NCBI GenBank assembly: GCA_013151785.1
Contig: JAADHP010000165.1
Location: 1 to 7,775, forward strand
Length of the DNA: 7,775 nucleotides
DNA from: Nitrospirota bacterium
GTDB lineage: Bacteria > Nitrospirota > Thermodesulfovibrionia > Thermodesulfovibrionales > JdFR-85
Reading direction: 5' to 3'
The notes under the pieces are model-generated. The model saw nothing but the letters and a program-made list of their open reading frames with translations. It was not told where the DNA came from and did no database searches. This document shows positions 1-5,418 of this stretch, piece by piece. Positions within the stretch are counted from its first letter, which is position 1. Every line of letters starts with the position of its first letter. The translations under genes were made by a program, and so were the position numbers.

Positions 1-335
1 TCTGTGCAACCTGTCATGGAAATTTTCATTCCCTATCCGGAATCGGAGGTGATACATCCTCTCCATTTACAAGACATCCCACAGATGTAATTCTGCCTGC
101 CAGTGGTGAGTACACTGCCTATACTACTTACAATGTTACCGCACCTGTTGCGAGGACCACGGTGCCTGCCTCTGCAAGCAGTACGGTTACTCCTGGTACG
201 GATGTAGTGATGTGCCTAAGCTGTCATTATGCCCATGCAGGACCTTATTACAAGATGCTTCGATGGGATTATAAAGGATGGCCCGGGAATGGCAGTACAA
301 ATGGATGTAATGTCTGTCATACCAGTAAAGATTGA
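1..335 (+). CDS. Multiheme c-type cytochrome, C-terminal fragment (3 CXXCH visible)
   Basis: The reading frame is open from base 3 to a TGA at 333-335, giving the last 110 residues of a protein that begins outside the window. Three covalent heme-binding CXXCH motifs are visible: CATCH (visible residues 1-5), CLSCH (71-75) and CNVCH (102-106). The Thr/Ser/Ala/Pro-rich stretch between the first two and the final segment (KMLRWDYKG, then CNVCHTSKD) match the style of periplasmic or outer-surface 'doubled CXXCH' cytochromes. Such proteins carry electrons between membrane quinol oxidation and terminal acceptors. The next cytochrome gene starts 19 nt downstream on the same strand, so the two are probably co-transcribed. 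The total heme number, signal peptide and electron acceptor cannot be judged from this fragment. Confidence 0.9.
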   Translation, partial: CATCHGNFHSLSGIGGDTSSPFTRHPTDVILPASGEYTAYTTYNVTAPVARTTVPASASSTVTPGTDVVMCLSCHYAHAGPYYKMLRWDYKGWPGNGSTNGCNVCHTSKD

Positions 336-339
336 TTAT

Positions 340-345
340 GGAGGT
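340..345 (+). promoter_or_regulatory. Shine-Dalgarno GGAGGT for the octaheme cytochrome
   Basis: GGAGGT lies 9 nt before the ATG at 355, in the 19-nt gap after the upstream cytochrome. It supports independent ribosome entry on a shared transcript; no promoter is apparent in the short gap. Confidence 0.75.
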
Positions 346-354
346 AGCTTATAG

Positions 355-1680
355 ATGCATAACAGAAAGTCAAAGCTTTTAATGGTACTTGCAGCTATGA
401 TACTGTTCTTATGTCCAGTATATTTGGCTATAGCAGGTACTTATAGGAACTCTGCCCATGGGAACACAACATACGGTGTTAACAGAACAAGTATCTCCTC
501 AATGGGTTATTCAAGGGGCAATTGTACACACTGCCATGAACCACATGCGAGCATTAATGGCTCTGAGCCTGCCCCTGCATCAGGCAGTCCCTCTAATTTT
601 GCCCTATTTTATGACAACTATATAAGCCAGACAGATGGTATCTGTTACCAGTGTCACACGGATACGGGCTCCTATCAGTCAGGAGGGCTTGTAAACAGAA
701 GCTACAGTTTCAGGGCAGGTGGGTGGACATCGGATACCCTCAATGACATCCTTGAGGCATTTTCCTTTACATCGCCTGGCAGTTCACACAATCTTGATGA
801 TATAAAAACCTTTATAGCGGGAAAGTGGAATTACACCACAGATGACAATCCATGCCTTGCCTGTCATAATCCCCATGCTGCCACAGGTGACCCTGCCAAT
901 CAGCCCAACAGCCCCAAGACTTCCTCGAACAGAGGATATCCAATATCTCGGCCATCACAACACAGCAGAGATAATAATGCCTGGGGTGTATGGGGTGATG
1001 GTGCTGGTGAGAAGATGAGTGACTATACGGCTAATTATCAGGCGCCTTATAGATTCAATTCCACCAGCACCTATGAGCCTGATGGTTCCACTACACAGGA
1101 TGGATCAAATCTTACTGATATGGTATCCTTCTGTACGGATTGCCACAATACTACCAATACGATATACAGCACTACACTGGGAAGAAATCTTAGAAGCATC
1201 GACTGGGCTAATGAAAAGCATGGTCTTGCTGATGGAACAACTGCGGTCAGCACAGATAATCCCTATGGAAGTGTAATCGGGAAGGTGCTTGCCTGTACCG
1301 ATTGCCACGAGCCTCATGGCTCTCCGAACCAGGTTCTCTTGAGGCCCGAGGTTAACGGAGATATCCTTACCGGAAATATTACGACAATAACCTCTTCTGA
1401 CTGTACCGCACCTTATTCTGACAATAACAAGGAGATTGGATATCTCTGCCAGAGGTGTCACAAGGATGATTACGACTTCAATACATCCTGCCAGAAGAAC
1501 AGGTGGTATTATGTCCATCACAGCAGCACCTCAGGCGACCCACCCTATAGTGCATGGAGATGCTGGTCATGTCATTACAGTGGAGGTGGACCGCCAAGCT
1601 GCAATGCAAGTGTAACAGCAAACAACTGTAATTGCTGCCATTACCATGGTTCTTCAGCAGATGGTCGAAAGACCTTTTAG
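355..1680 (+). CDS. Octaheme c-type cytochrome with signal peptide (doubled-CXXCH style)
   Basis: This 441-residue protein has a Sec signal peptide: basic MHNRKSK, a hydrophobic core at about residues 8-26, and a likely cleavage after AIA at about 27. It contains eight CXXCH heme motifs at residues 57-61, 97-101, 167-171, 260-264, 314-318, 365-369, 403-407 and 425-429. Three are followed by EPHA, NPHA or EPHG, the hallmark of doubled-CXXCH cytochromes, and a SAHG segment at 33-36 may supply a distal heme ligand. The last motif is CNCCH, with an extra Cys, and non-heme cysteines lie at 350, 379 and 416. The mature protein should be periplasmic or surface-exposed and shuttle electrons; its donor and acceptor cannot be read from the sequence. 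The ATG start is set by GGAGGT at 340-345, 9 nt upstream, and by the signal peptide beginning immediately. A second cytochrome gene lies directly upstream. It ends 14 nt from a convergent small ORF with no clear terminator between them. Confidence 0.93.
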   Translation: MHNRKSKLLMVLAAMILFLCPVYLAIAGTYRNSAHGNTTYGVNRTSISSMGYSRGNCTHCHEPHASINGSEPAPASGSPSNFALFYDNYISQTDGICYQCHTDTGSYQSGGLVNRSYSFRAGGWTSDTLNDILEAFSFTSPGSSHNLDDIKTFIAGKWNYTTDDNPCLACHNPHAATGDPANQPNSPKTSSNRGYPISRPSQHSRDNNAWGVWGDGAGEKMSDYTANYQAPYRFNSTSTYEPDGSTTQDGSNLTDMVSFCTDCHNTTNTIYSTTLGRNLRSIDWANEKHGLADGTTAVSTDNPYGSVIGKVLACTDCHEPHGSPNQVLLRPEVNGDILTGNITTITSSDCTAPYSDNNKEIGYLCQRCHKDDYDFNTSCQKNRWYYVHHSSTSGDPPYSAWRCWSCHYSGGGPPSCNASVTANNCNCCHYHGSSADGRKTF

Positions 1681-1694
1681 AGGGGACTGTAAAT

Positions 1695-1829
1695 TCAATA
1701 ACTCATTAATTCTCCATCAAGCATATACTTGATCAGGGTCAACCTCTCCTTCAGGGGCATTTCAAAATAGAATGTGCTCTCCATCAGGATTCCAATCAGT
1801 TCTCTTATCTTTGCATTATTCATCATCAT
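1695..1829 (-). CDS. Uncharacterised small protein (44 aa)
   Basis: On the minus strand, three consecutive ATG codons (1829-1821) are preceded by AAGGAG (minus-strand reading of 1839-1834), 4, 7 and 10 nt away. The frame runs to a TGA at 1697-1695, giving 42-44 residues. An in-frame ATG at 1856 would extend it to 53 residues but has no good SD; a TGA stops the frame about 36 nt above that. The product is lysine- and glutamate-rich with hydrophobic residues at helical spacing: NAKIRELIGILMES, then FYFEMPLKERLTLIKYML, then DGELMSY. It has no signal peptide, Cys or membrane segment, so a small cytosolic helical protein is likely. Codon choice (AAG, GAG, CTG, AGA/AGG) resembles the large neighbours. 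I recognise no named family. It converges on the octaheme cytochrome gene, 14 nt away. The SD plus protein-like composition argue for coding; the short length keeps confidence moderate. Confidence 0.55.
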   Translation of the reverse strand: MMMNNAKIRELIGILMESTFYFEMPLKERLTLIKYMLDGELMSY

Positions 1830-1833
1830 GACT

Positions 1834-1839
1834 CTCCTT
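1834..1839 (-). promoter_or_regulatory. Shine-Dalgarno AAGGAG deciding the start of the small minus-strand ORF
   Basis: On the minus strand AAGGAG precedes an ATGATGATG run. Spacing to the second ATG (7 nt) is the most favourable, so the true product may be 43 residues. The site also argues against the longer ATG start at 1856, since it would then lie inside the coding region. Confidence 0.55.
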
Positions 1840-1988
1840 GATATTTTATCGGACATCTGCTGGACAGACTTTAATAGATCACTATTTATGATTCATTTGT
1901 AGTCATTGGTGTTCAAAATAAATTGATAGGCCCTGGATAAGGCGGGGTACCGAGGAAAAATAATGCCCACACCTTTGTCCACAGTAAG

Positions 1989-2010
1989 CAGTGAGCTGTA
2001 AACAGTGAGC
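1989..2010. repeat. Short direct repeat CAGTGAGC x2, period 14
   Basis: The octamer CAGTGAGC occurs at 1989-1996 and 2003-2010, and the related CAGTAAGC and GCAGTAAT flank the pair. Such AGTGAGC/AGTAAGC strings occur in dispersed intergenic repeats of several anaerobic bacteria. Here they sit immediately left of a large palindrome and probably belong to the same element. Confidence 0.5.
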
Positions 2011-2025
2011 AGTAATATTGTCATG

Positions 2026-2081
2026 CTGAACCCTGTTCTGAATCCTGAAACAGATTCAGGACAGGAATAAACAGGGCTCAG
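2026..2081. repeat. Palindromic intergenic repeat with two overlapping hairpins
   Basis: Two stems can form but share bases 2032-2037. The inner hairpin pairs 2032-2044 with 2053-2065: 13 bp including one G-T wobble, with an 8-nt loop. The outer hairpin pairs 2026-2037 with 2070-2081: 11 of 12 positions paired. Only one can form fully at a time. There is no T-run immediately after either stem, so it is not a textbook intrinsic terminator. The TCATGCTGAACC start and CTGAATC/GATTCAG arms look like dispersed REP-type or miniature repeat elements. The minus-strand translation through it (2171-1893) is open but not protein-like. Confidence 0.6.
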
Positions 2082-2090
2082 GTGGTCAAG

Positions 2091-2277
2091 GGCCTCACCC
2101 TGTGCGCCTTTGGAATGGCCTTCTTCACTCGCTCTGGGGCTGTACAATGGAACTCTTACATGCTGTAGCATAGGACAAAAGGTTATTAGTGTGAGTAATC
2201 CTTTGTGTTACCTGACCAGAAAGTCAAAGGGCAAACTGCAGGCAGACAATCAACTGGACTGTTTTTCAAAGAAAATG
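2091..2277. other. Gene-free stretch between the repeat and the tRNA promoter region
   Basis: I find no convincing coding frame, RNA gene or mobile-element end here. The left part (to about 2160), read on the minus strand, contains CAGAGCGAGTGAAGAAGGCC, reminiscent of the 'GAGCGAAGCGAAGAATC' strings of dispersed bacterial repeats. It may be the rest of the palindromic element. The right part has one imperfect hairpin, listed separately, and otherwise no structure I can support. Confidence 0.4.
2178..2204. repeat. Imperfect hairpin with 2-nt bulge
   Basis: AAAGG (2178-2182) pairs with CCTTT (2200-2204), and ATTA (2185-2188) pairs with TAAT (2196-2199). There is a TT bulge and a 7-nt loop. It is AT-rich and not followed by a clear T-run on either strand. 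Its function is unknown and it may be fortuitous. Confidence 0.3.
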
Positions 2278-2308
2278 TTATCATAATTCTTGCTAATTTC
2301 TTTATACT
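2278..2308 (+). promoter_or_regulatory. Candidate sigma-70 promoter for tRNA-Arg
   Basis: TATACT at 2303-2308 is a good -10 box. A possible -35 TTATCA at 2278-2283 is weak and separated by 19 nt, longer than the ideal 17. The predicted transcript would start near 2315, leaving a leader of about 36 nt before the tRNA. Position is the main support. Confidence 0.3.
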
Positions 2309-2350
2309 CAAAACTCGTAGATCAACGCTCTGAAACTTTTGTTCTATCTT

Positions 2351-2427
2351 GCCCCCTTAGCTCAGTAGGATAGAGCACAGGATTCCTAATCCTGGTGTCA
2401 GAGGTTCGAATCCTCTAGGGGGCACCA
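2351..2427 (+). tRNA. tRNA-Arg (anticodon CCT)
   Basis: A complete 77-nt cloverleaf is visible. The acceptor stem GCCCCCT pairs with AGGGGGC. The D stem is GCTC/GAGC, with GG in the D loop. The anticodon stem CAGGA/TCCTG encloses the loop TTCCTAA. A 5-nt variable loop follows, then the T stem AGAGG/CCTCT with loop TTCGAAT. The discriminator is A and CCA is encoded at 2425-2427. Anticodon CCT (2385-2387) reads AGG, a codon used often in the adjacent genes. It stands alone, with no neighbouring tRNA, and no copy of its 3' end appears elsewhere in the window to suggest an integrated element. Confidence 0.96.
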
Positions 2428-2574
2428 TTCAATAACATATAAGACTATATACAAGTATTTCTTAATTAAATCGGATCCATTCTTTCATCCTTTTGCACCT
2501 TATTCTGAATCCTGCATCACCCTAAAATAGCGATTGGTTTTTTTAGTCAGAACTTTATAGGCATACCTACTCTT

Positions 2575-2613
2575 GTGCATGATCTTTTTCTATCACGGGA
2601 TTTGTGTGCATGA
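2575..2613. repeat. Direct repeat GTGCATGA x2, 31 bp apart
   Basis: GTGCATGA occurs at 2575-2582 and 2606-2613, about three helical turns apart start to start, both with TTG or TTTGT upstream. The second copy ends 34 bp before the candidate -10 box of the operon. The spacing suggests a same-face binding-site pair, but an octamer recurring by chance in AT-rich DNA is also possible. Confidence 0.3.
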
Positions 2614-2622
2614 CAAATTCAA

Positions 2623-2652
2623 TTAATGAAAATGGACAATTTCAGGTATAAT
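2623..2652 (+). promoter_or_regulatory. Candidate sigma-70 promoter of the 84-aa ORF-birA-coaX operon
   Basis: TATAAT at 2647-2652 is a consensus -10 box. TTAATG at 2623-2628 is a weak -35 at 18-nt spacing. Transcription would start near 2659, only about 11 nt before the ATG at 2670, placing the SD (AAGGTG, 2660-2665) at the extreme 5' end of the message. It is the only strong -10-like hexamer before this gene run, but the very short leader is a caution. Confidence 0.45.
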
Positions 2653-2669
2653 AAATATGAAGGTGTAAT

Positions 2670-2924
2670 ATGGAAAAGCTTATCAAAGAAGAGAACAAAA
2701 AGATGAAACGGTTGAAGTTTATTGTAGACCTCACAGAGGCCATATTAATGCAGTCTCCTTTGAGTATTGAGGAGGCACTGCAGTTGATGGACAATACAAA
2801 AAAGGCAGTTTTAAATCTCTTTCCAGACAAGGAAGACGTCTATGAACTCATCTACACTCCAAGATTCAAAAGAATCATTGCCGAAAGATTTACAGTGCCT
2901 GGCTCGTTTTCAGGAAGAAACTGA
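2670..2924 (+). CDS. Uncharacterised 84-aa protein, first gene of operon
   Basis: This small, charged, helical-looking protein has no Cys, signal peptide or membrane segment. Residues 1-17 are Lys/Glu-rich and may continue as a helix through FIVDLTEAILMQ. A second segment, LSIEEALQLMDNTKKAVLNL, leads to FPDKEDVYELIYTPRFKRII near the C-terminus. The pattern looks like a conserved single-domain cytosolic protein, but I recognise no named family and assign no function. The start is ATG 2670 with AAGGTG at 2660-2665, 4 nt upstream. The 3' end overlaps the birA frame by 83 nt, so the two are probably translationally coupled. The last residues (VPGSFSGRN) lie in the overlap and look less constrained. 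Position as leader gene of a cofactor operon suggests a housekeeping or regulatory role; that is inference only. Confidence 0.75.
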   Translation: MEKLIKEENKKMKRLKFIVDLTEAILMQSPLSIEEALQLMDNTKKAVLNLFPDKEDVYELIYTPRFKRIIAERFTVPGSFSGRN

Positions 2925-3675
2925 ATTCAAATTTCTTTATTATACAAGCACGGATTCAACAAATTCAGAGGCCAAAAGACTGGCAAACCTTTCATATCCT
3001 GAGTGGACAGTGGTTCTGGCCAACGAGCAGACCTCGGGCAGAGGAAGGCATGGGCGTAACTGGCATTCCCCTGAAGGAAGGAATATCTATATGACCATAA
3101 TACTGAGGCCCCCTTCTGAAGAATTTCATTATAATCTTATTAATCTATCAGCAGCACTTTCTGTTCTTGAAGGTATAAGAGAGGTAATGGAGATAGAGAG
3201 AGTTTCTCCTCCACCCATTGCTTCCTGCAAGTGGCCAAATGATATTTATCTTGGAGATAAAAAGGTATCAGGAATCCTCTCGGAGGCGACTTTTAAAGGA
3301 AATGCTATAGACTACATAGTTGTGGGCATTGGTATTAATGCAAATATAACACAGGAAGAATTACCTCATGAGTTGAGGGGTATAGCAACAAGCCTTGCCA
3401 TAGAGACAGGTAGACATTACAGCAGGGGGCAATTAATAAAGAGTATTCTGAGAAATTTTGAAAAGAACTACAGGATGCTTTATACTGATAAGGACTATAT
3501 TTTAAACACCTGGGGTCAAAATTCCAGCACCCTCTTCAAAAAAGTGAAGGCATATACTAATGAGGGGTTAATTGAAGGCCTGGCAGAAGGCATTGATGAA
3601 AGGGGCTTTTTGATTATCCATACACCCGAAGGTAAAAAAAACATAAACAGTGCAGATATATTACATTTAAGATAA
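2842..3675 (+). CDS. birA: Biotin-[acetyl-CoA-carboxylase] ligase, catalytic type without HTH
   Basis: Biotin-protein ligase makes biotinyl-5'-AMP from biotin and ATP, then attaches biotin to a lysine of carboxyl-carrier proteins such as AccB. The 277-residue cytosolic protein shows STDSTN (36-41), the biotinyl-AMP loop GRGRHGRNW (66-74), KWPND (130-134), SGIL (143-146) and GIGIN (162-166). A C-terminal SH3-like BPL_C domain occupies about 230-277. There is no N-terminal winged-helix domain, so it is a group I enzyme that should not repress biotin genes as E. coli BirA does. The start is ATG 2842, with AAGGA at 2829-2833 at 8-nt spacing, inside the preceding ORF. The only nearby in-frame alternative, TTG 2878, lacks an SD. 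The conserved core begins near residue 29, so residues 1-28 are the uncertain part. Its stop codon overlaps the coaX start (TAATG). Confidence 0.93.
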   Translation: MNSSTLQDSKESLPKDLQCLARFQEETEFKFLYYTSTDSTNSEAKRLANLSYPEWTVVLANEQTSGRGRHGRNWHSPEGRNIYMTIILRPPSEEFHYNLINLSAALSVLEGIREVMEIERVSPPPIASCKWPNDIYLGDKKVSGILSEATFKGNAIDYIVVGIGINANITQEELPHELRGIATSLAIETGRHYSRGQLIKSILRNFEKNYRMLYTDKDYILNTWGQNSSTLFKKVKAYTNEGLIEGLAEGIDERGFLIIHTPEGKKNINSADILHLR

Positions 3676-4454
3676 TGGGGTTTATTGCAATTGATATAGG
3701 TAACACCACTACCAAGATTGCCTTGGTTGAGAAGGACATAAAAAATATATTAAGGCTAAATAGCAATGCCCGGATGGATTTAGAGAATTGTCTGGATATT
3801 ATCAAGAAAGCCTTTGGGGATTCAGTATTTGAGGGCAGTATAATATCCTCTGTAGTGCCAGAAAAGACTCCCTTTTTTGTGGATATCCTGAATAACATAT
3901 CAGAGAGACCTCCAGTTATTCTTGACCATGAAACCTACACAGGCATAAAGATAAGGCTAAAAAATCCCGAGACCCTTGGTGCCGACAGGATAGCCAATGC
4001 AGTAGCTGCATATGATATTGCATATGGAAAAGCTGTGGTTGTAGATTTTGGAACTGCCACAACAACCACTGTTATTAATGATAAAGGAGAAATAATTTGT
4101 GGTACAATAATGCCAGGAGTGGGAATGATGTTTCAGGCACTGGCAGAGAAGACAGGAAGACTTCCACAGATAATTCCAGGCAGCCCTGTAAAAGAAATAG
4201 GAAGGGATACAAGAAGTAGTATAATCTCCGGTATCACATATGGAACAGCCGGTGCTGTGGAAAGAATACTGGAAGAGATAGAAAGAGATGCAGGAAGATG
4301 TGCAATAATTGTTACGGGTGGCAATGCAGCTTTTATCAGAGAATTTCTCAGGTTTAAACATCTTTATGTTGAAGACTTAACCCTTAGGGGACTAAAGCTA
4401 ATACTTGAGAGGAACAGATATGAATCAGCTAAGAAGAGAGCCTTTACTGGGTAG
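3675..4454 (+). CDS. coaX: Type III pantothenate kinase
   Basis: CoaX phosphorylates pantothenate with ATP, the first committed step of coenzyme A synthesis. The type III form belongs to the ASKHA fold and is insensitive to CoA feedback. The 259-residue protein has the expected motifs in order: phosphate loop DIGNT (7-11), pantothenate-site GADR (102-105), DFGTATT (124-130), IMPG followed by TGRLP (145-164), and adenine-site TGGNA (214-218). Length is normal for the family and no key motif is missing. The ATG shares one base with the birA stop (TAATG) and lacks a clear SD of its own, so translation probably depends on coupling to birA. Adjacent birA-coaX genes are a common arrangement in many bacteria, which supports both calls. 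The 3' end overlaps the next gene by 35 nt. Confidence 0.95.
   Translation: MGFIAIDIGNTTTKIALVEKDIKNILRLNSNARMDLENCLDIIKKAFGDSVFEGSIISSVVPEKTPFFVDILNNISERPPVILDHETYTGIKIRLKNPETLGADRIANAVAAYDIAYGKAVVVDFGTATTTTVINDKGEIICGTIMPGVGMMFQALAEKTGRLPQIIPGSPVKEIGRDTRSSIISGITYGTAGAVERILEEIERDAGRCAIIVTGGNAAFIREFLRFKHLYVEDLTLRGLKLILERNRYESAKKRAFTG
4407..4413 (+). promoter_or_regulatory. SD GAGAGGA deciding the start of the GalT-like gene
   Basis: GAGAGGA lies 6 nt before ATG 4420. It overlaps the in-frame TTG at 4405, which therefore cannot use it. This favours the 332-residue product over the 337-residue one. Confidence 0.6.
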
Positions 4455-5418
4455 GTGGATAGCAGTTTTAGAGCATTCCCTGAAGCCTGATGAATATGCA
4501 TTTTCATCAGAAACATCCTCTGGTACATGTCACATATGCCAGGGCGGTGGAGGTAATGAAGAGGTTGAAGTGCTTTACGATGCTGATGGCAACTGGATAG
4601 TAAAGGTGGTAAGGGATAGTATATCTGTTTTTGCTCCTTATGGTGACCTTGGAAGAAAAGGAAAGGGCATGTACGATCTCATGAACTCCTATGGTGAAAC
4701 AGAGCTTGTCATTGAGTCACCGGAGCATGATGTTCCACCAGAGGACAGGGGCAGAGAGCACATGGCGCTGATTATAGATCTCTTTCTCAGAAGGGTAACA
4801 GAACTGGAAAAGGACGAAAAAATAAGGTATGTAATGGTGCACAAGAACTATGGTCTGCCTTCAGGTGACACATCTGGACATCCCCATTCCCTCATTACTG
4901 CCACACCTGTAATTCCCATGCGGATAAAGGCTGAGCTTGACGGAGCCAAGCACTACTATGGTTATAAGGAGAGATGCATATTCTGTGATATCCTGCGGGA
5001 AGAACTGAGGCTGTCCGAACGGGTTATAATGGATACCGAGCATTATCTTGTCTTCTGTCCCTTTGCTGCAAGATTTCCCTTTGAATTCTGGATACTTCCC
5101 AAGAGACACAACTGTTCATTCAAAGAGATCAACGAGGATGAAAAGAATGACCTTGCTACTGTTATGACAGTAATGTTAAAAAGGCTCAGGAAGGTGCTTG
5201 GCAATCCACCTTATAATTATGTTCTACACACAGCACCAAGCAGGATACCCAGGATGGAACACTGGCATACCCTTGGTGAGGACTTTCACTGGCATATCGA
5301 GGTGATGCCGCGAATTAAAAGACTCACTGGTTTTGAACTTGGCTCTGGCATGTATATCCTGAGCACATCCCCTGAGGATGCATCAAAATATTTAAAGGAG
5401 GTTTCAGATGGAGATTAA
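4420..5418 (+). CDS. GalT-like HIT-superfamily nucleotidyltransferase with altered active-site loop
   Basis: The 332-residue protein has the two-domain layout of galactose-1-phosphate uridylyltransferases. N-terminal LRREPLLGRWIAV (4-16) matches the family's R-x-D-P-x4-W start. C37/C40 and H103 of SPEH fit structural zinc ligands. HPH (154-156) holds the expected nucleophile His156. A second half has C186/C189 and the HWHIEVMPR motif (290-298). Family members transfer NMP via a His-NMP intermediate; relatives include ADP-glucose phosphorylase. The conserved Gln two residues after the catalytic His (HPHxQ) is Leu158 here, and the preceding loop reads SGDTSG rather than the usual AGASL type, so activity or substrate may differ. 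The usual PNKFPA-like segment is also not recognisable (VVRDSISVF). No galactose genes are adjacent, so I give no symbol. ATG 4420 is preferred over TTG 4405 because of its SD. It overlaps coaX by 35 nt and usp by 11 nt. Confidence 0.82.
   Translation: MNQLRREPLLGRWIAVLEHSLKPDEYAFSSETSSGTCHICQGGGGNEEVEVLYDADGNWIVKVVRDSISVFAPYGDLGRKGKGMYDLMNSYGETELVIESPEHDVPPEDRGREHMALIIDLFLRRVTELEKDEKIRYVMVHKNYGLPSGDTSGHPHSLITATPVIPMRIKAELDGAKHYYGYKERCIFCDILREELRLSERVIMDTEHYLVFCPFAARFPFEFWILPKRHNCSFKEINEDEKNDLATVMTVMLKRLRKVLGNPPYNYVLHTAPSRIPRMEHWHTLGEDFHWHIEVMPRIKRLTGFELGSGMYILSTSPEDASKYLKEVSDGD
5394..5402 (+). promoter_or_regulatory. Strong Shine-Dalgarno AAAGGAGGT for usp
   Basis: This near-perfect anti-SD complement lies 5 nt before ATG 5408, within the end of the GalT-like gene. 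It is the strongest ribosome site in the operon, suggesting the stress protein is made at a higher level than its neighbours. Confidence 0.75.

Larger units (their letters stand above)
2428..2669. other. AT-rich intergenic region between tRNA-Arg and the birA-tonB operon
   Basis: This 242-nt stretch has no convincing ORF. It contains a second copy of the 12-mer TTCTGAATCCTG (2503-2514; first copy 2036-2047), a weak AT stem CTAAAA/TTTTAG (2522-2527 with 2540-2545), a direct repeat of GTGCATGA (2575-2582 and 2606-2613), and the candidate operon promoter at its right end. No intrinsic terminator for the tRNA is evident. Confidence 0.5.

Noticed and set aside
1105..1521. 138-codon minus-strand open frame
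   Set aside because: It lies entirely opposite the octaheme cytochrome, whose eight heme motifs fix the coding strand; it shows no domain of its own.
1893..2171. 92-codon minus-strand open frame
   Set aside because: It translates straight through the palindromic repeat and AGTGAGC strings, has no SD or recognisable domain, and its sequence looks like translated repeat DNA.
2351..2427. tRNA-Arg as an integration site for a mobile element
   Set aside because: No duplicated tRNA 3' end, integrase or phage-like gene occurs in the window, and the genes downstream are housekeeping.
2522..2545. Possible terminator CTAAAA...TTTTAG after the tRNA
   Set aside because: The stem is six A-T-dominated pairs with a 12-nt loop, the T-run is part of the stem, and it lies about 95 nt past the tRNA.
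2842..2924. Frameshifted fusion of the 84-aa ORF with birA
   Set aside because: birA has its own ATG and SD, and both frames appear complete. There is no slippery homopolymer at the junction that would demand a fusion.
3957..4361. 134-codon minus-strand open frame, Cys/Ser/Tyr-rich
   Set aside because: It is antisense to coaX over its conserved motifs; the odd composition is what reverse reading of that gene would give.
4420..5418. Confident galT assignment in galactose metabolism
   Set aside because: The conserved active-site Gln is missing and no galE, galK or related gene is nearby; only superfamily membership is supported.
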